Source: Victivallales bacterium (GTDB lineage Bacteria > Verrucomicrobiota > Lentisphaeria > Victivallales > UBA1829). From it: a DNA stretch of 46,987 bases. A program made the position numbers and the translations under genes. The first letter of the stretch is position 1; each line of letters opens with the position of its first letter. The stretch covers positions 1-46,987 of the forward strand of contig JAEEQN010000023.1 of assembly GCA_016285345.1 (NCBI GenBank), read 5' to 3'. Shown piece after piece: positions 22,862 through 32,637 of this stretch. The notes under the pieces were generated by a model. That model ran no database searches. It was given only the letters and a program-made list of their open reading frames with translations, and was not told where the DNA came from.

Positions 22862-25800
22862 TTATTCCGGTTTGCGGAAATCCAGCGTGCAGCTCCATTC
22901 GTACTGGTTCGGACGAAGCTGGTACTCGTTGTGGACGCTGACGGACCAGCCGTCATCGCCGCCGACGCCCATGTGGAAGCCGTCGAGGATCAGCCAGGTC
23001 TTCTTGCCGGGTTTCAGTTCCCAGCTGTGGTCCGCGGCCATCAGGTCCTGCGGAGAGAGGTGCAGCGAGGAGAAGCGGAACGGCTTGCCGCCGTCTTCCC
23101 AGACGCCCAGATGCTGTCCGCCTTTTCCGGTCAGATTCAGCTCCACCACGTCGCCGCGGCTGCCGCATTCGGACGGCACGAGATAGTTCTCCAGCATGTC
23201 GGAGATACTGTTTTCCCAGCGGCCGACGAGCGAAGCGACGAAACGGTCCGGATAGTTTTCATACGGGCCGCGTCCGAAATACTTCGCGGTTTCGAAGCCT
23301 TCGACCAGCGGGAACATCATGCCGACGCGCGCCACGGAGCGCAGGTCGTTCTGACGGAACAACGCGTACTGGTGGAAGTTCAGGAGGTGCGCCTTCGCGG
23401 GATCGACGGTCCAGACAATGACCGATTCCACAGCGCCGCCGATACGGGTTTTCGCGATGACCGTGTACTTGCCGCCGTCTTTTTTCCATTCGAGGCCGAC
23501 CAGCTCGCGTTTCGGGTTGATGATCTTGGGCCAGTCTTTCGCGAACGAGCCGTCATGGTCCATCATGCGGTCGTTGCAGGTGGGGGCGCGGTAGAAGATT
23601 TCTTCAGCGGGCGCGGCGAGGAGTTCCTTGCCTTCGGGCTTCATGGAAACGAGTTCGCCGGTCTTTTTCGACCAGGTCAGGAATCCGATGGTGAGCGTGT
23701 CCGCGGTTTCCTTCACGTCGGAATCCGTGATGGTCATCTTTCCGGAACGGGCGTCCTGGAGCTTCGAGACAGCGGCGGGAGCCTGGGCCGGAGCGGAAAG
23801 CGCGAACTGTGTACGGGTGATCTCGTGTTTCGGACCATCGCAATAGACGTTCAGGAAACACCATGCGTTGGAGGCGGGCGCGTCGAACGGGACTTCGACG
23901 ACTGCGGATTCGAAGCACTGGGTCACCGGGACGTTCAGGACGCCGGATTTGACGACTTTGCCGTTCGCGGTCTCTTCCCAGCGGAATTTCAGGTCTGCGG
24001 TCGAGGCGTTGTTGCGCTCATTGATGACCGTCAGGTTCTTTCCTTCAAGCTTGAAGCGGATCGGAGCCTGGCAGACGCGGACTTCCTGCGCGCCGGGATG
24101 CGGCGTGACGGATGCGTCCACGATGCCGTTCAGGACCTGGGTGCGGTTCTGTCCGTTGGCCTGGTAATTGTAGTTTTCGCCGAAGTCGTTGCCGTAGCCG
24201 TAGTTGACTTCGCCGGTCTTCGCGATCACGTTCAGGAGCGCCTTGTCCGCCCAGTCCCAGAGGAATCCGCCATGGAATCCGCGGTTCTCATTGACGAGAT
24301 CCCAGTATTGGAAGATGTTTCCGGTGGAGTTGCCCTTCGCATAAGCGTATTCGCACAGGATGATCGGGCGGTTGTCGTTCCGGCCGTTCATCATGGACCG
24401 GATGCGGTCGGGACGCGTGTACATGGGGCACAGGATGTCGCTGATGAGCGGTCCGGGGTTGCCGCTTTCATACTGCACGGGACGGGTCGGGTCGGTGAAG
24501 CGGATCCAGTTCGCCATGGCGGCCTGGTTCGCGCCGGAACCGGATTCGTTGCCGAGCGACCAGAACCCGATGCACGGGTTGTTGCGGTCGCGGAGCACCA
24601 TGCGTTCGGCGCGTTCGAGGTAAACCGGTGCCCAGGCGGGATCTTTCGAAAGCTGCGCGCCCATGCCGTGCGTCTCGATGTTGGTCTCGTCGACGACCAG
24701 CAGGCCGTATTCGTTGCAGAGTTCGTACCAGCGGTTGTTGTTCGGATAGTGGCTGGTGCGGACGGCGTTGAAGTTGAGCTTCTTCATCGTCTCGATGTCG
24801 AGGCGCATATCCTCCTCGGTCACGGCGAACGCGTGTTTCGCGCTGATGTCGTGACGGTCCACGCCGCGCACGATGAGCCGCTGGCCGTTCAGCAGGACGT
24901 CCCTGCCCCGGATCTCGATCTGGCGGAATCCGACCGGCACATACTGCACCTCAAGCGTCTTGCCGGAATCGTCGACGAGGTGCAGGAAGAGTTTGTAGAG
25001 ATACGGGGAATCCGGGGACCACTGTTCGGGCGCGGCCACACGCATGGAAATGATCGCGGCGCCGCGTTCCGAGCGCTGACCGAACATGCCGGACTGGCCG
25101 CTGAAGCGTTCCGTACGGCTTTCGGCGACAAGCTTGCCGTCGGCATCCAGCAGGCGGGCTTTCACGCGGACGCCGGGATACGATGACATCGGGAGATCCC
25201 CGATGGGCTGACGCGGCAGCGCGCGTGTTTCCACATACGCCATGACCTCCAGATTGGCGTCGGATTTTTCATGACGCTGGTTCTTCGCGGGATCGGTGAA
25301 CGTGGTCCTGACCGACCAATCGCGCAGATGCACGGGGGAAAGCGCCATCAGGCGGACGTCGCGGTAAATGCCGCTCATGCGCCAGACGTCCTGGCATTCA
25401 AGGAACGTCCCGGTCGAGAAACGGTATACCTTTACGGCGAGCGTGTTTTTGCCGGGCTTCAGGAGCTTCGTGATCGCGAATTCGGACGGCAGACGGCTGT
25501 CCTCCGCATAACCCGCGTACTGGCCGTTCACCCAGAAATCGTACGCGCTGTCCACGCCGTCGAACACGATGCGGACATCGCGTTCCAGCCAGTCCGCCGG
25601 GACGTCGAACGTGCGGCGGTAGCATCCGGTCGGGTTGGCCTCGGGCAGCAGCGGCGGATTCGCCTCTTTCTGGAAGAGGTAGATATTATTGATATAGACG
25701 CCGCGGTCGGGGACACGCATGTCGCTCTGCCAGTTCGAGGGGACCTTCATGTCCATCCACGAGGAATCCGCGAAATCGGGACGGATGACGTCGTCCGGCA

Positions 25801-26077
25801 CTTCGTCCGGCTTGCCGAACAGCTGGAACTTCCATGTGCCGTTCAGGTCGAGCGTGTACTTCGACGGCGTCTTCCGGTAATCCGCCGCGGACGCTTCATC
25901 GAAGAATGTCCCGTAGATCGGGGCATGGCTGAGTTCGCGGTTGACGCCGGTGGTGCGCAGGTCGGCGAAATGATGGGGATGTGCCGATACGGCATCCTGC
26001 GTTTCCACGCAGTACGCGGATCCGGCGGTGGCGCATGCGATGGCGAACGAGAAAAGCGTGAGGGGAGCGTGTTTCAT
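22862..26077 (-). CDS. Secreted beta-galactosidase, GH2 (LacZ-type)
   Basis: A 1071-residue glycoside hydrolase family 2 enzyme, full length for LacZ-type enzymes, with an N-terminal signal peptide (first ~24 residues), so it acts outside the cytoplasm. Domains in order: sugar-binding (about 60-235), immunoglobulin-like (235-350), TIM barrel (350-650), linker sandwich and Bgal_small_N (about 780-1065). The acid/base Glu511 is in WSLGNESGSG and the nucleophile Glu576 in ILCEYAYAKGNS. It releases terminal beta-galactose from plant, milk or mucin glycans. It is monocistronic, with a promoter at 26101-26129 and a strong terminator. Confidence 0.95.
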   Translation of the reverse strand: MKHAPLTLFSFAIACATAGSAYCVETQDAVSAHPHHFADLRTTGVNRELSHAPIYGTFFDEASAADYRKTPSKYTLDLNGTWKFQLFGKPDEVPDDVIRPDFADSSWMDMKVPSNWQSDMRVPDRGVYINNIYLFQKEANPPLLPEANPTGCYRRTFDVPADWLERDVRIVFDGVDSAYDFWVNGQYAGYAEDSRLPSEFAITKLLKPGKNTLAVKVYRFSTGTFLECQDVWRMSGIYRDVRLMALSPVHLRDWSVRTTFTDPAKNQRHEKSDANLEVMAYVETRALPRQPIGDLPMSSYPGVRVKARLLDADGKLVAESRTERFSGQSGMFGQRSERGAAIISMRVAAPEQWSPDSPYLYKLFLHLVDDSGKTLEVQYVPVGFRQIEIRGRDVLLNGQRLIVRGVDRHDISAKHAFAVTEEDMRLDIETMKKLNFNAVRTSHYPNNNRWYELCNEYGLLVVDETNIETHGMGAQLSKDPAWAPVYLERAERMVLRDRNNPCIGFWSLGNESGSGANQAAMANWIRFTDPTRPVQYESGNPGPLISDILCPMYTRPDRIRSMMNGRNDNRPIILCEYAYAKGNSTGNIFQYWDLVNENRGFHGGFLWDWADKALLNVIAKTGEVNYGYGNDFGENYNYQANGQNRTQVLNGIVDASVTPHPGAQEVRVCQAPIRFKLEGKNLTVINERNNASTADLKFRWEETANGKVVKSGVLNVPVTQCFESAVVEVPFDAPASNAWCFLNVYCDGPKHEITRTQFALSAPAQAPAAVSKLQDARSGKMTITDSDVKETADTLTIGFLTWSKKTGELVSMKPEGKELLAAPAEEIFYRAPTCNDRMMDHDGSFAKDWPKIINPKRELVGLEWKKDGGKYTVIAKTRIGGAVESVIVWTVDPAKAHLLNFHQYALFRQNDLRSVARVGMMFPLVEGFETAKYFGRGPYENYPDRFVASLVGRWENSISDMLENYLVPSECGSRGDVVELNLTGKGGQHLGVWEDGGKPFRFSSLHLSPQDLMAADHSWELKPGKKTWLILDGFHMGVGGDDGWSVSVHNEYQLRPNQYEWSCTLDFRKPE

Positions 26078-26100
26078 GTTTCGTCTTTCTCTTGGTTTGG

Positions 26101-26129
26101 GGTATAATGAGAGTTAAAGAACAAGTTAA
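26101..26129 (-). promoter_or_regulatory. Candidate promoter of the beta-galactosidase gene
   Basis: Reverse-strand TTAACT (26124-26129) and TATACC (26101-26106) are 17 bp apart, about 25 bp before the start codon. The -10 match is weaker than elsewhere. Confidence 0.4.
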
Positions 26130-26335
26130 AAGATAGATGACTTCTGTTTTGCGGTTCTTTCCGGTTTTGAATTTGAACGGAACGGCGGAAAGGATGTCCG
26201 CATCACGCAAAACTATACACTCATCCCTGCCAAAAGTCAAACCATCTCATGAGAAAGTGCGAAAATAACGTAAAAATAACGTTTGGCACAGAAAACGGGT
26301 TCCGGCACGATCCCGACGCGGACCGGAAACTCTCT

Positions 26336-28168
26336 TTACATTGCGGCAAACAAATCCACGAGTTTGTCGTAGGTCAGCGGTTTGAGGAGGGTCCCGTTGA
26401 AGAGCTTCGTCCGGTCATCGCGTTTGAATTCCGTGTCGGCCGTCAATGCGTAGACGGGGAGACCGCCGAAGCGGGAATCGGCGCGAAGCTTCTCGACGAA
26501 CTCCATGCCGTTCATGTTCGGCATCCAGAGGTCGGAGAGGACGAAATCGTAGGGACGCCCTTCTTTTTCAGCCAAATCAAGTTCCGCGAGCGCTTCCTCG
26601 CCGTCGCATGCCTGGCCGATCGAGACGACGCCCGCTTTCTTCAGGAAGGCGGACAGGATGGACCGGTTGACCTGGGAATCGTCGATGACGAGCACATGTT
26701 CCGGGTGGTTCTTCGGCGCGGCAAACATTTTCGGCGCGGCGGCCGTTTTTGTCGTTTCTCCGGAGACCGCGACCCCAGGGATGCGGGCCCTGAACGTCGA
26801 TCCCGTCCCGACTTCGCTTTCAACGGCGAGTTCGCCGCCCATCGCCTCGATCAGGCTCCTGCAGATGGAAAGACCCAGCCCCGATCCGGTCGCCCGGTCC
26901 GGCGCATGGCTGGGGTCATGGACCTGAACGAACGGATCAAGGATGCTTTTCAGCATGTCGGACGGGATGCCGCAGCCGGTATCGGAAACGGAAAACTCCA
27001 GGTTCGTGTCCGCGTAAGACGCGGCAACTGTGATGGTGCCGCTCTTCGTGAACTTGACGGCGTTGCCAATCAGGTTGAAGAGGATCTGACGGAACCGGTG
27101 TTCGTCCAGAAGGACCTCCGGCACGTCCGCCGTCCGGTTGACGAGTTCGATCCCCTTCTCCGCGGCGGCGAGCCGGAAGGAGGCGAACACATTGTCCGTC
27201 AAGCGGGACAGCAGCAAGGGCTCCGGATGGAGCGTCATCTTTCCCGAGTCGAGTTTCGCGAGATCGAGGACGTCGTTCACGAGCTGCAGAAGAGTCGTGC
27301 CGCTTTCGCGGATGGATTGAAGCGCTTCGTCCATCTCCGCCGGACTCTTGATCCCGTTCTGAAGAAGCTCGGAATATCCGAGGATCGCGTTGAGCGGCGT
27401 ACGGATGTCGTGGCTAACAATGCTGAAGAACATGCTCCTGGCCTTCTCCGCCTTGCGGGCACGTTCGAGCGCTCTCTCAAGCTCGATCATGTGCCTCGCC
27501 GCCTCGACGTCCTGGATGACGAAGGTATGGAAGAAGCAGTTGCAGACGAGGCATCCGAGCGAGGTGAACGGCGTGAGCGGCCAGATGACCTGGAGGAGAT
27601 TCGCCACCGCGATCGTGACGGAGAACAGCAGGATCATCATGTTCCGTCTGCGGACGGCGGGATCGCGTGCGTTGAGGGCATTCGCGAACGCGGCCCCGGC
27701 GATCAGCATGATGAAAGCAATCAGAAGCGTAAAGGTCAGATAGCGTTGGTTTCCGAAAAGATACTTTCCATTCTCGTCGAAATAGAAAATACAGCCGTTG
27801 AAGCAATTGGCCGTCAGCATTACGATGTTGAAGACTAAAAGCGCATACCCGAACCAGGAGAAGAGCCGCGATGCCCGTTTGTCGAAGTCAAGATAGACGA
27901 TGACGAACCGGCACCACATGAAAACGAACACGGGGAGCGAAAGGAAGTACAGAATGGTATCCGCATACAGGATGCGCGTCCAGTCAAGTCCCGCAAAGAC
28001 GCCCCATGCGCCGTCCGCCAAATAGTAGAACAGGACGCCGAACAGGAATCCGCGGTAACGCCGCCCGCGTTCGGTAACGATCCCGCGTCCGGTGAGCGGT
28101 TTAAAATTGATGATTAAATGAATCGCGATTGCGAGTAAAGAGAATATGGAATACGAGTAGCCCTGCAT
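26336..28168 (-). CDS. Hybrid sensor histidine kinase with seven-helix membrane sensor
   Basis: A 610-residue protein. Residues ~1-225 are a multi-helix (about seven) membrane sensor with no large outside loop; then a coiled linker, HisKA with phospho-acceptor His253 (VSHDIRTPLNAILGYSE), HATPase (NAVKFTKSG, DTGCGIPSD, GSGLGLSICRS) and a C-terminal receiver (HVLVIDDSQ, VLSDLWMPNMNG, phospho-Asp in LSD). No DNA-binding output domain follows, so a phosphorelay partner must be elsewhere. It lies 66 bp downstream of a second hybrid kinase and is probably co-transcribed with it. Confidence 0.92.
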   Translation of the reverse strand: MQGYSYSIFSLLAIAIHLIINFKPLTGRGIVTERGRRYRGFLFGVLFYYLADGAWGVFAGLDWTRILYADTILYFLSLPVFVFMWCRFVIVYLDFDKRASRLFSWFGYALLVFNIVMLTANCFNGCIFYFDENGKYLFGNQRYLTFTLLIAFIMLIAGAAFANALNARDPAVRRRNMMILLFSVTIAVANLLQVIWPLTPFTSLGCLVCNCFFHTFVIQDVEAARHMIELERALERARKAEKARSMFFSIVSHDIRTPLNAILGYSELLQNGIKSPAEMDEALQSIRESGTTLLQLVNDVLDLAKLDSGKMTLHPEPLLLSRLTDNVFASFRLAAAEKGIELVNRTADVPEVLLDEHRFRQILFNLIGNAVKFTKSGTITVAASYADTNLEFSVSDTGCGIPSDMLKSILDPFVQVHDPSHAPDRATGSGLGLSICRSLIEAMGGELAVESEVGTGSTFRARIPGVAVSGETTKTAAAPKMFAAPKNHPEHVLVIDDSQVNRSILSAFLKKAGVVSIGQACDGEEALAELDLAEKEGRPYDFVLSDLWMPNMNGMEFVEKLRADSRFGGLPVYALTADTEFKRDDRTKLFNGTLLKPLTYDKLVDLFAAM

Positions 28169-28234
28169 AATGTCAACCTTGCCGAACCCAGCTTTGTTTT
28201 ATGTGAGTTAGCCTCCCCTCCCCTGAAAATCCCT

Positions 28235-31048
28235 TCAGCTGAACAATCTGGAAAGTTTTTCGATGGTGACGGGTTTCAGGAGGATCCCCGTGAACCCGTG
28301 CTCCTCGAATTTCTTCTGTTCCTCGATGTCGGCGGTAACGGCATAGACCGGAAGGTTGGCGAACCGTTTGTCCGCGCGTACCTTTGTTACCAGGTCCTTG
28401 CCGTCCATCTTCGGCATCCACATGTCGGTCAGGACCAGGTCGAACGGAGTGTCCGCCCCAGCGATCTTTTCCCATGCGGCCTGTCCGTCGACGGCGGTCG
28501 CGACATTGCGCAGGCCGATCCTTGTGAGGAGCGCTTTCAGGACGGCGAGATTCAGCGGGACATCGTCCGCAATCAGGATGCGGTATTCGCCGATCTCTTT
28601 TTGCGTGCCGGAAATCCTGATCCTGGCGCTCGTGTCGTCGCCGTTGATCCGTTGATTGAGGAGTTCCTGCCCGGCGGCGGCCTTCTTGTCCGCGTCGGGC
28701 GAATGCTCTGTACACTTCACCTCGCGGAGTTCCAGCGTGAACGTGGAGCCTTTCCCGAGTTCGGAGACGAACGTCAGGTTGCCGCCCATGCGCATGGCAA
28801 GCTGTTTGCAGATGGCGAGACCGAGGCCGGTCCCCTTTGTCTTCGCTTTCGTGCCCACCTGCACATACGGAGTCATGAGTTTTTCCTTTTCGGCTTCCGC
28901 GATGCCGCAGCCGGTGTCCGAGACGGACAGCGTGAAAACGCCGTTCGCGTTGCTGATATTATTTCGGAACGACGCTTTGACGCGGATTTCGCCGTGTTCC
29001 GTGAACTTGACGGCGTTGCCGATGAGGTTGAACAGGATCTGCCGGATGCGCTGCGGGTCGATCTCGAGCAGCGGCAAATCCCCGTATTCCTCCTTCAGCT
29101 TGACGTCGCTGTTCACGGTGGTCACGTCAAAGGAATGGAGCACGGAAGTGACGATCTCGCGGACGTCGGTGAGTTCCGGCTTGATGTCCATCTTGCCGGA
29201 TTCGAGTTTGGAGAGGTCCAGCACGTCATTGATGAGCTGGAGCAGCGTGTGGCCGCTGGTGGAAATGGCGGACAGCGCTTTTTCGCGTTCCTTCATGTCG
29301 TCGATGCCGCCGATCAGGAGCTCGGTGTAGCCGATGATGGCGTTGAGCGGCGTGCGGATGTCGTGCGACACGGAGGAGAAGAAGTAGCTCTTCGCCCGTT
29401 CGGCTTCGATTTCCTTGTCGAGCGCGGTGTGCAGTTCATCGTTGGCACGCTTGCGTTCCAGCGCGTTCTCCAGCACCTTCACGCTCATCTGGATGAATTC
29501 TTTTTCGATCTCGGCAAGCGTCCGTTTCTGAGCATAGCCGATGACGATGTCGCCGAAGCGTTTGCCGGCCAATGTGACGGGCATGGAATAAGACGTCGAC
29601 GGCCTCCATGTTCTGGTCTCGGGATCAAAAATGCCGTAGGTATGGATGAGCGACTGCGGCGCATCTCGGTCGATCACGAAGGATTCCATCGGCACAATAT
29701 CTTTTGTGTAGTAGCGGAAGTCGTCCAGAGTGGCGACGAGGCGTTCGCAGGGGGCCTCGTGGATACGGTGCGCGTGGCAGTCCGGCTCGACGATCGCCTG
29801 CCCCAGTGTTTCGTCGCAGCGGATCAGGTGGCAGAAATCCGCGCCGAGACGTCTGCGGATGACCTCGATCACTTTCTGCGGATGGGACACCGCGTCGTAG
29901 GACTGAAGCGCGAGCAGGGCTTCGCCGATCGCCTCGCTGTTGCGGTGGGTCTCCATCGCCTCCGTCACGTCCTGCGACATGCCGAAAAGGCAGGTGTTTC
30001 CGTCCAGGTCCGTGAGTTTGAGTTTGGTCGTCAGAAAACTGTACGGTTTCCCGTGCGCGTCCAGTGCATTTTCAAAAAAGGAATTGGGTTCATCGCCGGA
30101 AAGCGCCTTGCGGTCTTTCGCCACAAAGTCCGTTGCCGTGCTTTCTTCGAACAGTTCGGCATCGGAATACCCGATCGTTTCGGCGACCGAGGGCTTGCAC
30201 GCAAACCGTGAAAACGCCATGTTGCAGTCCACATAGCGCTCCGTTTTCGCGTCCTTGATGAAGAACATGATCGGGATGTTGTCCAGGACGCTGCGCAGGA
30301 ATTTGTTCGCACGTCCGCGCAGACGGAGCAGGAACAGGGTAAACAGCACAAGAAGCGGAGCAAAACAGGTCATCGCAAGCATTTGGTAGAAGTAAAAGCG
30401 ATGATACCGGTCGAGGACATCTTTTCTCTGCGATGAAAAGAACAGAATTGCATTCCCGAGGTTTCTGTCGATCGAGTTGTATATTTGGTCTTTATAGAGG
30501 GAGTAATCTTTCCCGAAGACGATTGCGATCGCCATTTCGCGGCGCTGCTCCGGCGATGCCGCAAGTTCCGCTTCCGTGAGAGGATAATCGTGCACTTCTT
30601 TCGGACAGGACGGATCGTCCAGATCCTGATCGGAATCGACCAGCCTCATGGCATGAAACTCCAGCTGCATCAGGTTGACCGAGTGCTTCATGCCGTTCAC
30701 GAGGATCTTTTCGAGCTTTTCTCCGTTCGGGAGACGGGCGGCTTCCTCGATGCCGGCTTCGCGATGCTTGTCCACGTAGGCTTCTTTGAAATACGCGTCG
30801 CGATATTCCTTATTCCCGGATACGATATAATTCCGCACGGCATTCGTCAGGATGTCCGAACCGGTCTGGAGCAGATCGCCGGCCTGATTACATTGCATGA
30901 GATATTCATCGGTCATCCCCGTTTCGATCGTGATGCGGTTCAGACGAACGGTGTTGAAAACCAGAAAACCGAGCAGGATCAGAGTCAGCAGACTGAAAAT
31001 CAGGATATAAAGTTTCGCCCGGTGCGCAACGGTGATTCTGTGATCCAA
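28235..31048 (-). CDS. Hybrid sensor histidine kinase with PAS domain, TTG start
   Basis: A 937-residue protein that starts with TTG at 31046-31048; GGAAAGGAG upstream supports this start. Two membrane segments (about residues 12-33 and 220-240) frame a helical extracytoplasmic sensor of ~185 residues. Then a PAS domain (MFFIKDAKTERYVDCN), a GAF-like region, HisKA with His562 (SVSHDIRTPLNAIIGYTE), HATPase (DTGCGIAEAE, GTGLGLAICKQ) and a receiver (RILIADDVPLN, LVLTDMWMPKMDG). It is first in a two-kinase unit behind a consensus TTGACA promoter. The solute-binding sensor gene lies upstream on the same strand. Confidence 0.92.
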   Translation of the reverse strand: MDHRITVAHRAKLYILIFSLLTLILLGFLVFNTVRLNRITIETGMTDEYLMQCNQAGDLLQTGSDILTNAVRNYIVSGNKEYRDAYFKEAYVDKHREAGIEEAARLPNGEKLEKILVNGMKHSVNLMQLEFHAMRLVDSDQDLDDPSCPKEVHDYPLTEAELAASPEQRREMAIAIVFGKDYSLYKDQIYNSIDRNLGNAILFFSSQRKDVLDRYHRFYFYQMLAMTCFAPLLVLFTLFLLRLRGRANKFLRSVLDNIPIMFFIKDAKTERYVDCNMAFSRFACKPSVAETIGYSDAELFEESTATDFVAKDRKALSGDEPNSFFENALDAHGKPYSFLTTKLKLTDLDGNTCLFGMSQDVTEAMETHRNSEAIGEALLALQSYDAVSHPQKVIEVIRRRLGADFCHLIRCDETLGQAIVEPDCHAHRIHEAPCERLVATLDDFRYYTKDIVPMESFVIDRDAPQSLIHTYGIFDPETRTWRPSTSYSMPVTLAGKRFGDIVIGYAQKRTLAEIEKEFIQMSVKVLENALERKRANDELHTALDKEIEAERAKSYFFSSVSHDIRTPLNAIIGYTELLIGGIDDMKEREKALSAISTSGHTLLQLINDVLDLSKLESGKMDIKPELTDVREIVTSVLHSFDVTTVNSDVKLKEEYGDLPLLEIDPQRIRQILFNLIGNAVKFTEHGEIRVKASFRNNISNANGVFTLSVSDTGCGIAEAEKEKLMTPYVQVGTKAKTKGTGLGLAICKQLAMRMGGNLTFVSELGKGSTFTLELREVKCTEHSPDADKKAAAGQELLNQRINGDDTSARIRISGTQKEIGEYRILIADDVPLNLAVLKALLTRIGLRNVATAVDGQAAWEKIAGADTPFDLVLTDMWMPKMDGKDLVTKVRADKRFANLPVYAVTADIEEQKKFEEHGFTGILLKPVTIEKLSRLFS

Positions 31049-31098
31049 GGGTGGCTCCTTTCCGATGAAGTATTAATTAGATTGTTGTTTTTCGCGGG

Positions 31099-31127
31099 AA
31101 TATAGCACACCTTTTGGGGTTTGTCAA
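31099..31127 (-). promoter_or_regulatory. Promoter of the two-kinase unit (TTGACA-17-TATATT, reverse strand)
   Basis: Reverse-strand TTGACA (31122-31127) and TATATT (31099-31104) have an exact 17-bp spacer. It lies downstream of the terminator of the solute-binding gene, so the kinases have their own start. Confidence 0.78.
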
Positions 31128-31193
31128 GGAAAAACAAGTCGCAAAAGCCCAAAAAGACGTTTTTTTCATCACTTATTGCACGTTCTAAATATA

Positions 31194-31223
31194 GAAAAGC
31201 CCAGTTCCTTGCGGAAACCGGGC
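31194..31223 (-). terminator. Terminator of the solute-binding sensor gene
   Basis: Reverse-strand stem gcccggtttcc / ggaactgggc (31199-31223, with a G-U pair) followed by ttttc. Confidence 0.7.
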
Positions 31224-31259
31224 GATATGTCTGCGATAATAAAAAGAGATGAAGGCTTG

Positions 31260-32249
31260 TCAGGCATCCGATTTGCTGTTCTCTGACTCGGTGGCGCGGT
31301 TGCGGATCAGAGCGTATCCCGTCACGCAGATCCCCGCCAGGACAAGCAGGTCAAGAGCCGCAAGAAAGAGAATCAGATGGTTCCGCGAAGAACCAGCATC
31401 CGACGGATCATGTTCGAACGGTTCGATCCATTTCCGCTGCAGGCGTCCCAGCGTACCGTCGGCGCGCATTTCAGTCAAAGCGTTGTCGAGCTTCGCTAGA
31501 AACTCGGAATTCTTTTCCGCGATCCCCAGGCACATTTGCCCGGTTGCGATGTCCATGCGTCCGCGGAAACGTTCCGCATCGCGACCGAACGATCGAAGCG
31601 CGACTTCTCCGATGGTGGCATGTGCAATGAAGCAATCGCGTTCTCCCCGCAGGACGGCATTGACGCAGTCCGTGACGGTTTCATATTCGAAACAGTTGCG
31701 CCAGAGATGCTGGCGGATCATCGTCTCCTTCAGGCCGCAGCCTTCGATGAGCGCGATCCTTTTGTTGTAAAGATCGTTGAACGATTCGCTCTGTTTCAGT
31801 TCGAATGCGACAAATTTCTCCTCGAACGTCGGGATCGTGAACGCGCAGTCCATGACCGAGGAGTCCTGTTTGTCGCAGCCCATGATCAGGTCGGCCTCGC
31901 TTTCCTTGATCATGGCGACGGCTTCGACCCAGCTCGTAAGCTGAAATTTCAGATTGTATTCCAGACGGTTGGCAAGTTCGGCGACAAGCTCGATGTCATA
32001 TCCGCGCGGGACGAAATCGCCGTGGGCGTAGGAAAAAGGCTTGTAATCGATGTCCCCGACGACACGGAGCGTCCTGTCGAACGTGTTTTTCGGGAGAACG
32101 GTCATCTCCGGCTCGATCCATTGATCCTCCTGGGAATGACGTGTCGGCAGGGCAGCCACCAGGATCGCGCCCGTGATGATCAGGAAAAGGACGGCAAGCC
32201 AGAAAATCGATGCTCCGGGCTTCCGGATTCGTGAAATAGAATCGTTCAT
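31260..32249 (-). CDS. Membrane-tethered periplasmic solute-binding (SBP_bac_3) protein
   Basis: A ~329-residue protein with an N-terminal membrane segment (about residues 15-35), a family-3 solute-binding domain (FDRTLRVVGDIDYKPFSY, GYDIELVAELANRL, ADLIMGCDKQDSSVMDCAF, MCLGIAEKNSEFLAKLDNAL) and a second membrane segment near the C-terminus (LILFLAALDLLVLAGICVTG) with a short cytoplasmic tail. Transporter-associated proteins are normally free or lipidated; tethering at both ends is the layout of sensor input modules such as in BvgS, but here no kinase is fused. Next to two hybrid kinases it is probably a detached sensor. The start at 32249 (MNDSISRI) is preferred to one at 32321 because the promoter overlaps the latter. 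Confidence 0.85.
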   Translation of the reverse strand: MNDSISRIRKPGASIFWLAVLFLIITGAILVAALPTRHSQEDQWIEPEMTVLPKNTFDRTLRVVGDIDYKPFSYAHGDFVPRGYDIELVAELANRLEYNLKFQLTSWVEAVAMIKESEADLIMGCDKQDSSVMDCAFTIPTFEEKFVAFELKQSESFNDLYNKRIALIEGCGLKETMIRQHLWRNCFEYETVTDCVNAVLRGERDCFIAHATIGEVALRSFGRDAERFRGRMDIATGQMCLGIAEKNSEFLAKLDNALTEMRADGTLGRLQRKWIEPFEHDPSDAGSSRNHLILFLAALDLLVLAGICVTGYALIRNRATESENSKSDA

Positions 32250-32293
32250 CTTTGTTTGGAGTGGAAACGTTGTAAATGGATGCGTGTTTTCAT

Positions 32294-32321
32294 AATATAT
32301 TTCATCCGGCAGAAAAATCAA
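32294..32321 (-). promoter_or_regulatory. Promoter of the solute-binding sensor (TTGATT-16-TATATT, reverse strand)
   Basis: Reverse-strand TTGATT (32316-32321) and TATATT (32294-32299) are 16 bp apart, about 45 bp before the start codon. Confidence 0.65.
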
Positions 32322-32468
32322 GCGGAAACCTCTATTTCACGGCAAAAAACAGGAAAATGCCATCCTGTCTTTCAAGCGCGGATGGAGCGGATCGGAATAG
32401 TCAGCTTTCGGGCACGGTTTCGATCCGGCATCCGTTTTGCATAATCGAAGAAAATAAACGCGCCATGC

Positions 32469-32497
32469 TTGCATTTTTCAGGTCAGCGGAGTATATT
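32469..32497 (+). promoter_or_regulatory. Promoter of tRNA-Val/aspS (TTGCAT-17-TATATT)
   Basis: TTGCAT is at 32469-32474 and TATATT at 32492-32497. The tRNA begins 19 bp downstream, so the transcript has a very short 5' leader. Confidence 0.75.
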
Positions 32498-32516
32498 ATA
32501 AGATAATTTATGTTAT

Positions 32517-32590
32517 GGGCGATTAGCTCAGCTGGTTAGAGCGTCATGCTTACACCGTGAATGTCGGCGGTTCGAATCCGTCATCGCCCA
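32517..32590 (+). tRNA. tRNA-Val (anticodon UAC)
   Basis: A full cloverleaf: acceptor GGGCGAT/ATCGCCC with discriminator A, D arm GCTC...GAGC, anticodon stem TCATG/CGTGA with loop CTTACAC (anticodon TAC), T arm GGCGG TTCGAAT CCGTC. CCA is not encoded. No terminator separates it from aspS, whose start is 48 bp downstream. Confidence 0.97.
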
Positions 32591-32637
32591 TGTTTTTCTG
32601 TTATTTCAACCCATTCAGATACAACGGAGAACGAATC

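Noticed and set aside
22931..25186. 751-residue forward open frame across the beta-galactosidase gene
   Set aside because: It is antisense to a clear GH2 gene with both catalytic Glu motifs; the frame is a mirror of high-GC codon use.
28173..28715. 180-residue Arg-rich reverse open frame
   Set aside because: It is an out-of-frame shadow of the receiver domain of the second kinase.
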